Below are positions 47,601-55,752 of a stretch of DNA of 64,000 bases, one piece after another; within the stretch, counting starts at the first letter, position 1; the number at the start of each line of letters is the position of its first letter. The DNA is from Acetobacter cibinongensis (GTDB lineage Bacteria; Pseudomonadota; Alphaproteobacteria; Acetobacterales; Acetobacteraceae). The notes beneath the pieces were generated by a model, which was given only the letters and a program-made list of their open reading frames with translations, made no database searches and was not told the origin of the DNA. The translations under genes and the position numbers were made by a program. The stretch spans positions 1 through 64,000 of the forward strand of contig NZ_BAMV01000005.1 in the NCBI RefSeq assembly GCF_000963925.1, given 5' to 3'.

Positions 47601-48109
47601 ACGGCATAACAGAAGCTGCACGCTTCACCCTACCCCGGCAGCCCCGCGAAGACGGCGAGTGCATTGCCGACTTTGTGCGTGATATTTCAGACCCACAGCG
47701 TGATGTTGTAGCCTTGCAGGTTGTGACGGTCGGCCAGAAGGCCTCTGACATTGCGCGGGATTGGTTTGAGGAAAACAAGTATCAGGATTACCTGTATCTG
47801 CACGGCCTGTCGGTTGAAATTGCCGAAGCCATGGCAGAATACACGCACAAGCGTATCCGTGCTGAACTTGGCTTTGCCGCAGAGGATGCGCGGGACATGG
47901 ATACCCTGTTGCAGCAGGGGTATCGCGGGTCACGCTATTCCTTCGGGTATCCAGCTTGCCCACGCTTGGAAGATCAACACCCCATCCTCCGCCTTCTGGG
48001 CGCAGAGCGGATTGGTGTGTCTCTGACAGACGGGGACCAGCTCCATCCGGAACAATCGACCTCTGCTCTGGTTATTCTCAATAAAAAGGCCAAGTATTTT
48101 ACTATCTAA
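44603..48109 (+). CDS. metH: Cobalamin-dependent methionine synthase
   Basis: About 1168 residues in four modules. The homocysteine domain has zinc-binding Cys in GLNCATGP and GGCCGTSTPH. The pterin domain (from about residue 350) has YFSIGERCNANGSKKW. The B12 domain has the DVHDIGKNLVDIIL motif near residue 735, whose His ligates cobalt. The C-terminal activation domain binds SAM (about 900-1168, ending GVSLTDGDQLHPEQSTSALV). It methylates homocysteine using methyl-THF. The start is uncertain: ATG 44594 or 44603, neither with a strong ribosome site; the frame is open to 44285. The divergent CobW-like ORF overlaps its leader. Confidence 0.95.
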   Translation: MPTRLPLLDALRDQVLLCDGGMGSRIQMLDLDLTRDYWGQENCTEILTLSRPELIREIHRGYYEAGADMVETNTFGGSPITLSEFGLSDKTREINRSSAILAREAADSFADGRSRYVLGSIGPGTKLPSLGNVDYDTLEAALAEQGRGLIEGGVDAFLIETCQDTLQIKAAVNGMKIARAEMGVTTPIFVQVTVETTGTLLVGPDIAAAATVIHSLDADLIGLNCATGPQEMAEHVHWLSENWPRLISVLPNAGLPELVDGKTHYPLSPEDMATWVERFIKEDGINLIGGCCGTSTPHIAALDAMLRRRAEGTGRHRPAPIARTSVWVPSVASLYTQVPLRQENAYFSIGERCNANGSKKWRELQEAHDWDGCVAIGREQAKEGSNALDVCTAFVGRDERAEMDEVIKRFTSSVNAPLVIDSTETPVIEAALKLHGGKPIINSINFEDGEGPAADRMTLARKFGAAVVALTIDEEGMARRPEDKLRIATRLIEFACEKYGLPQSDLMIDPLTFTIATGAEDDRKLGVWTLEGIKMIRDKFPDVQIVLGLSNISFGLNPAARAVLNSVYLDHAVKAGMTAAIVHVSKIRPLHMIAPEEVKVAEDLIFDRRTADYDPLQKLLELFADRKASEAVKRKVAETVEERLKDRIVDGDRKGLEADLEEAMTRLAPLDIINTVLLDGMKVVGELFGSGKMQLPFVLQSAETMKAAVAWLEPHMERAEGQHRGTIVLATVKGDVHDIGKNLVDIILTNNGYRVVNLGIKVPVADMIEATKREKADAIGMSGLLVKSTVIMRENLEEISREGLDVPVLLGGAALTRNYVEEDCVAAYNPTGRVAYARDAFDGLTLMDHIAQNKFDDYRAAIAKRREGKATRRNARTPEAAETRGFTPVDPAQTKARRARMVADEPVLTPPFWGSKVISAPTEAVLPFLNDRSLYQFQWGFRKQGRSLEEFMVWAKQELRPILLRMLDLAAKDSILNPQASYGYWKAAGEGNDLILFEEDGITEAARFTLPRQPREDGECIADFVRDISDPQRDVVALQVVTVGQKASDIARDWFEENKYQDYLYLHGLSVEIAEAMAEYTHKRIRAELGFAAEDARDMDTLLQQGYRGSRYSFGYPACPRLEDQHPILRLLGAERIGVSLTDGDQLHPEQSTSALVILNKKAKYFTI

Positions 48110-48128
48110 CAGGCTTGTCGCTATGAGC

Positions 48129-48166
48129 TTTCCTGAGAGTACTGGCGGACCAATGCTCTCAGGAAA
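48129..48166 (+). terminator. Hairpin after metH
   Basis: TTTCCTGAGAG pairs with CTCTCAGGAAA (11 bp) around a 16-base loop, 19 bases after the metH stop. There is no T run, so it may protect the mRNA 3' end rather than terminate alone. Confidence 0.5.
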
Positions 48167-48314
48167 ATACCTTTCAGGCAGGCTTAACCTGCAATCGTGC
48201 CCCAACTCCCCACACCACTGCTGAAGATGCGCTTTTCATTTTCACGCTGGAAAAACTTTTCGTATTCAATACGACCTGTTGACCAAAAGGCCGTGTCCTG
48301 CCCATCTTACTGCT

Positions 48315-48710
48315 ATGCAGCATCCTTCCCGCTCTTCAGCGCGTTTGGCGCACAACTCTACGGGTTCCTCAGCCTCTCAGGCTGCGGAGTCGGCAGACAA
48401 GCCGTATCGTGACCCTACGGCAGACATCATGGCCACCTGTAATAAAGCGGGCCTTCATGCAACAGCCTGCGTAGCGGCGTTTATTGACCGCAGAAAACCG
48501 GACATTGTGCGGGAAAGCGCCAACTTTATGCAGGAGCTGGCTGCAATCTGGGCCCTTGAAGGGCTTGAACCTGAAGAAATCTGGACAGAAATTCTGCGCC
48601 GCATTGAGGTAGGAGAGCTATTCTTACGCCTCAACCAGCCGCCACATCGCAAGAAGCAGAATGGCAGAACTCCCCGCCCCTGGCGCATTTCCACCAGCAA
48701 GCTTCCGTAA
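48315..48710 (+). CDS. Uncharacterised small protein
   Basis: A 131-residue protein. The first 35 residues are Ser/Ala/His-rich and low complexity. The core (about 36-105) is helical with CNKAGLHATACVAAFIDRRK and LEPEEIWTEILRRIEVGELF; the tail is Pro/Arg-rich. ATG 48315 is the first clear start; ATG 48429 would give only the helical core. It shares its strand with the next gene, cvpA, 45 bases downstream. I do not recognise the family and found no domain. Confidence 0.6.
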   Translation: MQHPSRSSARLAHNSTGSSASQAAESADKPYRDPTADIMATCNKAGLHATACVAAFIDRRKPDIVRESANFMQELAAIWALEGLEPEEIWTEILRRIEVGELFLRLNQPPHRKKQNGRTPRPWRISTSKLP

Positions 48711-48755
48711 CGCATCGCGTGACAAACAAGCTCCTTCTGGCGTAACGGCAACATC

Positions 48756-49280
48756 ATGGCTGTCATAGACTGTATTGCGCTCGTACTGGTTGGGTTGTCC
48801 GTTCTACACGGCCTGTGGCGTGGCTTTACGCAGCAGGCATTGGGGGTGGGAAGCTGGATTCTGGCAATTTTTCTTGCCTGCCACTTTGTCAGCACCGCGG
48901 CACAATGGGTGCGGACCTTTATTCACAACCCCCTTCTTGCCGACATTGTCGCCTTTGTGGGCCTCTTTCTGGCATTGGTGGTCGTATGCTCCCTGCTGGT
49001 CAGCACCATTGTCAAAACGGTTAAAAGCACGGCCCTCAGTGGCATTGACTCTACATTGGGGGGAGTATTCGGGCTGATACGCGGCCTTCTGGCTGTGCTG
49101 CTGCTTTTTATGGTCGCACAGTGGTTTTTGCCCGCAGAAGACATGCAAAGCCTTGAAGAAAACGGGAAGCTCACCCCATATATCCAGCAGGGCGTGACAG
49201 CAATACAGCCATTCCTGCCTACTTTTAGCGCGAAAAGGCTTGCGCTAACGGGCATCACAGGTCATGACCCCACCCTATAG
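48756..49280 (+). CDS. cvpA: CvpA family membrane protein
   Basis: A 174-residue protein with four predicted membrane segments (IALVLVGLSVLHGLWRGF, LGVGSWILAIFLACHF, FVGLFLALVVVCSLLV and GLIRGLLAVLLLFMVAQW). GIDSTLGGVFGLIRGLL is the typical CvpA signature. In E. coli cvpA lies before purF and is needed for colicin V production. It precedes purF here too, supporting the family call. A role in envelope homeostasis is known for some homologues. Confidence 0.9.
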   Translation: MAVIDCIALVLVGLSVLHGLWRGFTQQALGVGSWILAIFLACHFVSTAAQWVRTFIHNPLLADIVAFVGLFLALVVVCSLLVSTIVKTVKSTALSGIDSTLGGVFGLIRGLLAVLLLFMVAQWFLPAEDMQSLEENGKLTPYIQQGVTAIQPFLPTFSAKRLALTGITGHDPTL

Positions 49281-49326
49281 TCCCCCTACGCTCTCTTTCG
49301 GCTATTTGCGGAGGCCCTGCGCACCT

Positions 49327-50805
49327 ATGCACGCCCACGATACCCGCTGTTCTCTTCCCACCACAGCTGCCTGTCATGATGATGACCACCCACATGAAGA
49401 ATGTGCGGTTTTTGGTATCTGGAACACCAAAGACGCTGCTGCTCTGACAGCGCTTGGGCTCCATGCCTTACAACATCGCGGTCAGGAAGCTGCCGGGATT
49501 GTGTCCTACGACACCCAGTTCCACTCTCATCGCGGGCTTGGCCTTGTGGGTGACGTGTTCAATGACCCCCGCGTCATGGCTACCCTTAAGGGTGACCGCG
49601 CCATAGGCCATAACCGTTACGCGACTTCAGGGGCCACCCTGCTGCGTAACGTGCAGCCGCTGTTTGCAGAATTCGCCTTTGGTGGCTTGGCCGTGGCGCA
49701 CAACGGCAACCTCACCAACTCCGGCAGCCTGCGCAAAGAGCTGATCCGCCGTGGGTGCCTGTTCCAGTCCACCATGGACACGGAAGTTTTTGTGCACCTG
49801 ATCGCCACCTCGCTTTACGCAACGGTGGAAGACCGGCTGATTGATGCCCTCAAGCGCGTGACCGGTGCGTATTCTCTGGTTGTGCTCTCTACCGATGCCC
49901 TGATGGGTGTGCGGGACCCCATGGGTGTACGCCCGCTGGTTCTGGGCAAAATACCGGGCGAAAGTGGCGCCGAAGGCTCCTGGGTTCTGGCATCAGAAAC
50001 CTGCGGGCTGGATATTATTGGCGCGGAATTCGTGCGGGATATTGAACCGGGCGAACTGGTGATTATTGACCAGAACGGCATCCGCTCCCTGCGGCCCTTT
50101 GGGCAGACGTCTCCGCATTTCTGTGTGTTTGAATATATCTACTTCGCACGTCCGGACTCTGTGCTGGAAGGCTTGCCGGTTTATGCTGTGCGCAAGCAGA
50201 TTGGCCACGAACTGGCTCTGGAAAGCGCTGTAGAAGCTGATATTGTGGTGCCGGTTCCGGATTCTGGCGTGCCGTCCGCCATGGGGTATGCTGAGGCAAG
50301 CGGTATTCCGTTTGAGCTGGGCATTATCCGCAACCATTATGTGGGCCGTACCTTTATTGAGCCGACCGACCATATCCGTAATCTGGGTGTGAAAATGAAG
50401 CACTCCACCAACCGCCCTGCCCTTGATGGCAAGCGCGTTATTCTGGTGGACGACTCCATTGTGCGTGGCACCACATCCCGCAAAATTGTGGACATGGTGC
50501 GTGCGGCTGGCGCGAAGGAAGTGCACATGCGCATTTCCTCACCGCCCACCAAGCATTCCTGCTTCTATGGCATTGATACGCCAGAACGCAGCCACTTGCT
50601 AGCAGCCCAGCATGACGTTGCCAAAATGGCAGAGCTGATTGGGGTGGACAGTCTGGCCTTTATTTCGCTGGATGGCTTGTACCGCGCCATGGGCCATGAA
50701 AGCCGGGCCGCTTACCGGGAACGCTATTGCGATGCCTGCTTTACCGGTGACTATCCCATTCCGTTGGTGGACCACGATCTGGAGTTTGGCAAAGGCACGG
50801 CCTGA
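49327..50805 (+). CDS. purF: Amidophosphoribosyltransferase
   Basis: About 492 residues. It catalyses the first committed step of purine synthesis, joining glutamine-derived ammonia to PRPP. The N-terminal nucleophile Cys is in EECAVFGIWN, exposed after propeptide removal. RGQEAAGIVSYD, GHNRYATSG and LAVAHNGNLTN belong to the glutaminase domain, and VILVDDSIVRGTT is the PRPP loop. I chose ATG 49327 because of GGAGG 12 bases upstream and a short propeptide; ATG 49264 is an alternative overlapping cvpA. It is followed by a clear terminator. Confidence 0.95.
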   Translation: MHAHDTRCSLPTTAACHDDDHPHEECAVFGIWNTKDAAALTALGLHALQHRGQEAAGIVSYDTQFHSHRGLGLVGDVFNDPRVMATLKGDRAIGHNRYATSGATLLRNVQPLFAEFAFGGLAVAHNGNLTNSGSLRKELIRRGCLFQSTMDTEVFVHLIATSLYATVEDRLIDALKRVTGAYSLVVLSTDALMGVRDPMGVRPLVLGKIPGESGAEGSWVLASETCGLDIIGAEFVRDIEPGELVIIDQNGIRSLRPFGQTSPHFCVFEYIYFARPDSVLEGLPVYAVRKQIGHELALESAVEADIVVPVPDSGVPSAMGYAEASGIPFELGIIRNHYVGRTFIEPTDHIRNLGVKMKHSTNRPALDGKRVILVDDSIVRGTTSRKIVDMVRAAGAKEVHMRISSPPTKHSCFYGIDTPERSHLLAAQHDVAKMAELIGVDSLAFISLDGLYRAMGHESRAAYRERYCDACFTGDYPIPLVDHDLEFGKGTA

Positions 50806-50821
50806 GCCTTAACGCCACAGG

Positions 50822-50856
50822 GGCCTCTGCTTCAGACCGTAGCAGAGGCCTTTTTT
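50822..50856 (+). terminator. Terminator of purF
   Basis: A perfect 9-bp GC-rich stem (GGCCTCTGC with GCAGAGGCC) and 11-base loop are followed by TTTTTTATT, 17 bases after the purF stop. Confidence 0.92.
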
Positions 50857-50868
50857 ATTGCCGTATGG

Positions 50869-52338
50869 TCAGGGGGCTGCTGGTTCAATAGGCCAGTCTG
50901 CTTTCGCCAAAGCCTGTGGGGCCAACCAGGCCATAACTGCGCTAAACGGAATACCTGCCACCATCACCACCAAAGCCCATACCGGCACGGTATGATGGGA
51001 AAACAGCAGGCCTAGCGCCAACTGCACACCAATGATGCTGCCGCCCGCAGTTAAAAGCTGGGTCAGGGCTGGCCTGTTTTTACGAGGGCTGAAGATAAGC
51101 CCCAGACTGGGCAAATACCCTATTCCAACAACAATACAGAATATAGCCAGCAAGGTTACTGGCAGCCTGGACCAGTGCAGGCCAGCTAGAAAAATGCCTA
51201 AAGGGCTGCATATCACTGTAGCAAACACCGCATTTTGCACGGTGCGCTTGGCATGGGTTGCATAAAGTGCCCAGGCAAAGTCCAGACGTGTGCCATACCC
51301 CGCCAGATTCAGGAGAAACGGCCAGTCCGCCCTGACCTGCATCCATGAGGCCAGACCACTGACTGACATGATGCAAATGAGCTGCGGTGCCATAAGCATG
51401 GACTTCTTAAGGGCGGCCCAGTTGGGTACTGCAAACGTTTGCAAGACTTCCAACAGCGCGTGCATAATAAAAATGCTTACAACCGCCAGCACACAGCCTG
51501 CCAGATAGCCAACCGGCCCCGGTGACATCATGGTGTTGGGAACAGGCGGATTGCGTAACCACGGAAACTGCCAAAGCATAACCCGTATCAGTCCGCTGCC
51601 CCTTTGCGCTGCATCTTGGGAAGACGGTGCTGCCTCTACGGAACGAGAAGGCTTGCCCTTGCTCCTGCCGCGAAAAGATACAGCTTTAATACTAACGCTT
51701 TGCTGTCCCGCGCCCTCCTGCCCAACGGCAGGCCGGGGTGTATGTGCCAGTTCTATAACTGTCAGAGCCGTCCCTACAACCAACAGACCTAAAGCCATAT
51801 ACCAAGGCAGGGACAACAGGCGCTCCTGAACCTGCGGAAACAGGAAGAGCACAAAAACACCCATCAATAACAGAGCGCGAAACAGCCGTATTGGTCCACG
51901 TAAGGCTTTGGGGGTGGCCGTATCTGAGTTGACAGATAAGGCTAGAGAAAGGGACTCCTGCGCCAGAATATTCAACAGAGGCGCACCAAGATAAAGGAGC
52001 GGCACCGCCATAAGCAGCATGATGAAGGCCAATACAGCATGGATAGCCTTGTATTCTGCCGCGATCATGCCCGGTGTCATGCTGGCTAAAGGGCTACGCA
52101 CCTGCCGCCAGTACTGCGCCGCACCAGACGCCACCAGCCCTTGCAAGCCTAACCACCACCAAAGCGAAAAAGACTCCGGCAATTTGAAAATACCATTTTG
52201 CCAGTGCGTTGCGGCATGGTCCTGAAACGCCACAAAGAAGGCGACCGTGCTCCACGTCACTCCGGTAAGAAACGCGTAGTTCTCCCGGAAAAATACCGGG
52301 GAGAGATAAAGCCGCAGAGCGTGCTGCATGTTCCTCAT
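50869..52338 (-). CDS. Integral membrane protein, probable ABC exporter permease
   Basis: A 489-residue membrane protein with about ten hydrophobic segments (for example AVLAFIMLLMAVPLLYLGAP, LLVVGTALTVIELAH and AIFCIVVGIGYLPSLGLIF). A soluble segment lies near residues 200-250 between segments. No family signature was recognised, but its start overlaps the stop of the adjacent ATPase by 4 bases (ATGA), which strongly suggests that it is the permease partner. Substrate is unknown. Confidence 0.7.
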   Translation of the reverse strand: MRNMQHALRLYLSPVFFRENYAFLTGVTWSTVAFFVAFQDHAATHWQNGIFKLPESFSLWWWLGLQGLVASGAAQYWRQVRSPLASMTPGMIAAEYKAIHAVLAFIMLLMAVPLLYLGAPLLNILAQESLSLALSVNSDTATPKALRGPIRLFRALLLMGVFVLFLFPQVQERLLSLPWYMALGLLVVGTALTVIELAHTPRPAVGQEGAGQQSVSIKAVSFRGRSKGKPSRSVEAAPSSQDAAQRGSGLIRVMLWQFPWLRNPPVPNTMMSPGPVGYLAGCVLAVVSIFIMHALLEVLQTFAVPNWAALKKSMLMAPQLICIMSVSGLASWMQVRADWPFLLNLAGYGTRLDFAWALYATHAKRTVQNAVFATVICSPLGIFLAGLHWSRLPVTLLAIFCIVVGIGYLPSLGLIFSPRKNRPALTQLLTAGGSIIGVQLALGLLFSHHTVPVWALVVMVAGIPFSAVMAWLAPQALAKADWPIEPAAP

Positions 52339-53183
52339 CGTGAGAGGGCCAGAAACAGTGTTTCAACATCTGGCTGTGTGGCGACCACCCCCTCTTGTAA
52401 GGCGGCCTGATCAAGAGCGGCGTGCCACCCCTCTACCCAGAAGCCACCATCTTCTGCCGGAGCAAGCAGGGTCAAACCCCACCCCTCAGGCGGCAGGGCT
52501 GACAGATACCGCACCTGCTGGTGAAGATTATTCTTGGAAATATCCAGAACCAGTTTTCCGTGGCGCATCATCACGAAACGATCACAGATGGCCTCAAGGT
52601 CAGAAATAATATGAGAGGAAACGAGCACCGTGGCCCCATGCTGATGCGCATAGTCTGGCAGCAGGCGCATGAAATCATGCCGGGCTTGGGGGTCAAGGCT
52701 GGCAACGGGTTCATCCAGCACAATGAGGTCTGGCCGGAAACGCAGCGCCAGCACAATGGCCAACCGCTGCCGCTCACCCCCGGAGAGAGATTTGATGCGG
52801 GCAGCAGGGTTCAGCCCGGCCCAGTCAAGCCAGCGGTTATCCTGCGGTGTTGTGGCGGGGCGGTAATCGGCTAGGTAGGACAGCAACTCCCCCACCTTGA
52901 ACCATGTAAAACCGGTCATGGTCTGGGGTACAAACCCGACCCGATTACGGACCTCAGGGGTCAGATGCGCAATATCCTGACCAAAAAGGCGGATACTTCC
53001 GGCATCCCCTGACAAAAAACCAAGCAGGCATCCGATCAGGGTTGTCTTTCCTGCACCATTCGGGCCGAGAAGAGCTGCAATTTCCCCCTGTTGAAGGGTC
53101 AGGCTGAAATTATCAAGGGCGCGTTTTGTGCTAAATTCTTTGGTAAGTGACGTAATTTCTAATGGAAATACAGGTCCAGACAC
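52335..53183 (-). CDS. ABC transporter ATP-binding protein
   Basis: A 282-residue ATPase. Walker A is LLGPNGAGKTTLIGCLLG, the signature is SLSGGERQRLAIVLALR, Walker B is LIVLDEPVASLDP, and the switch His is in VLVSSHIISDLE. It resembles the DrrA/CcmA/YbhF-type exporters with ABC-2-like permeases. Start is GTG with GGAG eight bases upstream. The C-terminus (about 215-282) is an extra domain used by such transporters. It couples with the membrane protein encoded just downstream. Confidence 0.88.
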   Translation of the reverse strand: MSGPVFPLEITSLTKEFSTKRALDNFSLTLQQGEIAALLGPNGAGKTTLIGCLLGFLSGDAGSIRLFGQDIAHLTPEVRNRVGFVPQTMTGFTWFKVGELLSYLADYRPATTPQDNRWLDWAGLNPAARIKSLSGGERQRLAIVLALRFRPDLIVLDEPVASLDPQARHDFMRLLPDYAHQHGATVLVSSHIISDLEAICDRFVMMRHGKLVLDISKNNLHQQVRYLSALPPEGWGLTLLAPAEDGGFWVEGWHAALDQAALQEGVVATQPDVETLFLALSR

Positions 53184-53339
53184 ACTTCTGACTCCGCTAC
53201 AGACTATGCTGTTTATGGTGCCTGTGTGGCTGGATGGCCGTCAAGACGTTACACTGCCGGATTGTTGGCGCAGCACGCCCCCGCCCCTCCTCCACCCTGA
53301 AGCAGATGCGGGCGGGCAGAGGCGGAAAGGCGGGCAAAC

Positions 53340-54044
53340 TTATCTGGCAACCGTACCAGCCGGGATAGAAGCGCGGGAGGAAGGTGCCCCCTGCGGGACT
53401 TGCACCGGTAGCAGGCGCAGTTGTGCGGCGGCGGTATCTGCAATGTTCCCCACAAGCTGGCTGAGTTCACGCACCAATGAAACGGAACCCGAGGAGGCAG
53501 CGCCTTGCAAACGAAGACGCTGCAAATAGAACGGTGTGCCACCTGCTGGCGCACCAGCTTCCGCAGCCTGAATTGACAGGGCAGCTTCTATCTCAGCGCG
53601 GCCATCCGGCCCTTCAGAAAAACGGGTTATGGAAAGCTCGACATAGGCTTCCGGCTGAGTGGTGACAGCATCGTTTTCTGCAAAAACTGCGGTGCCGGGG
53701 AGGCGCTGCGCCAGGTCAGCCGCCAGAGCCCGGCTTACCTGCCCTGCCAGTGAATCTCCCCACGCATCGTTTTTGGAAACGGTGAGCTGGTACCCTGTAT
53801 CCTTGGTTACAATACGGTCGCGATCCAGCCCGGAGGCGATGGTCGGCAACCTGACCTCAACATAGCGCGGGCCACCCGCTTGTGGCTGCTGGCTTGGTAC
53901 AACAGCCAGCGTGTACAAGGTAGGCCCTGCACCGGAGCATGCCGTCAGGGTAGTTGCCATAACCCCCAGCCCCACAACGCCGAACAGAACACTACGGCGG
54001 GTCGAGAAGCCCTGATCAGGCTGAGCAGAAGAAAAGCGTTTCAT
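53340..54044 (-). CDS. pqiC: Membrane-associated lipoprotein PqiC
   Basis: A 234-residue exported lipoprotein with a twin-arginine-like N-terminus (STRRSVLFGVVGLGVMATTL) ending in a lipobox at TAC (Cys about residue 36). LYTLAVVPSQQPQ and RYVEVRLPTIASGLDRDRIV match the PqiC/DUF330 family. It is the outer-membrane-facing part of a PqiABC lipid-transport system. It lies 4 bases downstream of pqiB. The C-terminus is rich in Gln, Pro and Ser. Confidence 0.88.
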   Translation of the reverse strand: MKRFSSAQPDQGFSTRRSVLFGVVGLGVMATTLTACSGAGPTLYTLAVVPSQQPQAGGPRYVEVRLPTIASGLDRDRIVTKDTGYQLTVSKNDAWGDSLAGQVSRALAADLAQRLPGTAVFAENDAVTTQPEAYVELSITRFSEGPDGRAEIEAALSIQAAEAGAPAGGTPFYLQRLRLQGAASSGSVSLVRELSQLVGNIADTAAAQLRLLPVQVPQGAPSSRASIPAGTVAR

Positions 54045-54048
54045 AGCA

Positions 54049-55752
54049 TTACCGTCCAGAAAGCAGCGCTGAGGGATGATTGGTCAGGAACTCTGACAGG
54101 AAGCGCAACGAACGCGCGGTCTGCCCAAGCTGCTGCACCATGGCCTGAAGGTTACGGTGGAAGTCACTATTGCCACCATAGCTCCCCAGAAGGCGGTTGG
54201 CGTTCTGGACTGCCTGATCAAGCTGATTGGTCATTTCCGGCAGGCGGTCCATCAGCGGGCCAACCCCCTTACGCATCTGGGTGCTCATATCCTGTAGGTT
54301 CTTCATGGAAACCCTCAGGCTAGCCAGAGACTGCTTGATGTCCGGGCTGGTCAGAGTTTTATCCGCATTGGCCAGAAGGTTATTGGCGTTCACCCCAATC
54401 TGCTCAAACGGCATGGCGGACAAGCGGGACGCCACGGTTGAGAGCGAATCCATAATACCATTCATGCCACCTGCCTGACTGGGAATAACCAGCGTTGGCC
54501 CTTCCATGCTTGTGGTGGCCTCTGGCGGGTTCTTGATGAAATTGAGCGAGATCATGGTCTCACCCGTCAGGAAGCTGGCACTGTCGGTTGACGCACGCAG
54601 GCCGTTGGCCACCAGCATTCTGAACATTTCTGTCAGCGTGCCATGCTTGATGTCCTTGGCATCCAGCACGCGCTCCGGCTGAATCTGCATTCCGATACGC
54701 ACACGCGGGTGGCCGGTTTTCTGGTCCAGATCCAATTTCACACTGGTGACGTTACCAATCTGGATTCCGAACATGGTGACCTGACTACCCGGTGCCAGCC
54801 CCTTGACCGAGGAGGTCACATAAGTGGCAAGCGGCACACGTTCATGGTAGCCCGCGCTGTCTGCTTCTTCCTTGCTGTCATACAGTTTGAAGACCGTATC
54901 CACAGGGGCTTCCTGTGCCTCATCGCCTCCGGTCCCGTCACGGGGCAACCCGAAGGCCACACCGCCGGAGAAGAGAGCCTGAATGGACTGCAACTGCACC
55001 TTCAGACCGCCGGCCCCAAAACCAACCTGCACGCCGGAGACATTCCAGAAGCGCGTGTCGGTGCGCAGGTAGCGGTCATAGGGTTCACGAACAAAAACCT
55101 GAATGAGAATCGGCCCACGCCCGCCGGGCGGCATGGTGTAACCCAGCACTTCCCCAACATCCACATCCCTGAAGAAGACGGGCGCGCCCTGACCGATAGA
55201 CCCGATAGACGGTGCTATGAGGGTATAAGTCCGGCCTGGCTGATCTGACCGGACACCGGGAGGGGCTTCCAGGCCTTGAAAGGTCGTGACACGTTTTGCA
55301 TGACCATCGGCCGCAGTCCCTGGGTCAAACGCGATATACGCGCCAGACATCAGCGTCTCCAGCCCGGTAACGCTGGCCCCGTTTATGCGCGGGCGCACAA
55401 CCCAGAAGCGGGCATGGTCTGTCAGCATATCACTGGTGCCGGAGTTCATGCGGATACGCACTTTGACGTGCCGCAGGTCATCCGTCAGGGAAATATGCTG
55501 CACGGTGCCAAGCACCACCGCCTTGTTCTTAACCTGAGTCTGCCCGCTGGTCAGGCCATCTGCCGTGTCAAAAACAATGGTGATTTCCGGGCCGTTACTG
55601 GCGAAACTGCGCCAGACCAGAAACCCTGCGATCAGGACGGATAAGACCGGAATAATCCAGATAATGGAAAACCTGATACGGCGCACGACGGCATCTGGCA
55701 TGCTGCCACTCTCGCCGGAATGGGGAGATTGATGAGAATTCTGTCCGTTCAC
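54049..55752 (-). CDS. pqiB: MCE-domain intermembrane transport protein PqiB
   Basis: A 567-residue protein with one N-terminal membrane segment (IRFSIIWIIPVLSVLIAGFL) and several MCE domains: FDTADGLTSGQTQVKNKAVV, GQGAPVFFRDVDVGEV and GLAPGSQVTMFGIQIGNV are domain starts. The C-terminal helical region (about 420-567) forms the needle-like tunnel in PqiB. It moves lipids between membranes with PqiA and PqiC. It overlaps pqiA by 4 bases. Confidence 0.92.
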   Translation of the reverse strand: MNGQNSHQSPHSGESGSMPDAVVRRIRFSIIWIIPVLSVLIAGFLVWRSFASNGPEITIVFDTADGLTSGQTQVKNKAVVLGTVQHISLTDDLRHVKVRIRMNSGTSDMLTDHARFWVVRPRINGASVTGLETLMSGAYIAFDPGTAADGHAKRVTTFQGLEAPPGVRSDQPGRTYTLIAPSIGSIGQGAPVFFRDVDVGEVLGYTMPPGGRGPILIQVFVREPYDRYLRTDTRFWNVSGVQVGFGAGGLKVQLQSIQALFSGGVAFGLPRDGTGGDEAQEAPVDTVFKLYDSKEEADSAGYHERVPLATYVTSSVKGLAPGSQVTMFGIQIGNVTSVKLDLDQKTGHPRVRIGMQIQPERVLDAKDIKHGTLTEMFRMLVANGLRASTDSASFLTGETMISLNFIKNPPEATTSMEGPTLVIPSQAGGMNGIMDSLSTVASRLSAMPFEQIGVNANNLLANADKTLTSPDIKQSLASLRVSMKNLQDMSTQMRKGVGPLMDRLPEMTNQLDQAVQNANRLLGSYGGNSDFHRNLQAMVQQLGQTARSLRFLSEFLTNHPSALLSGR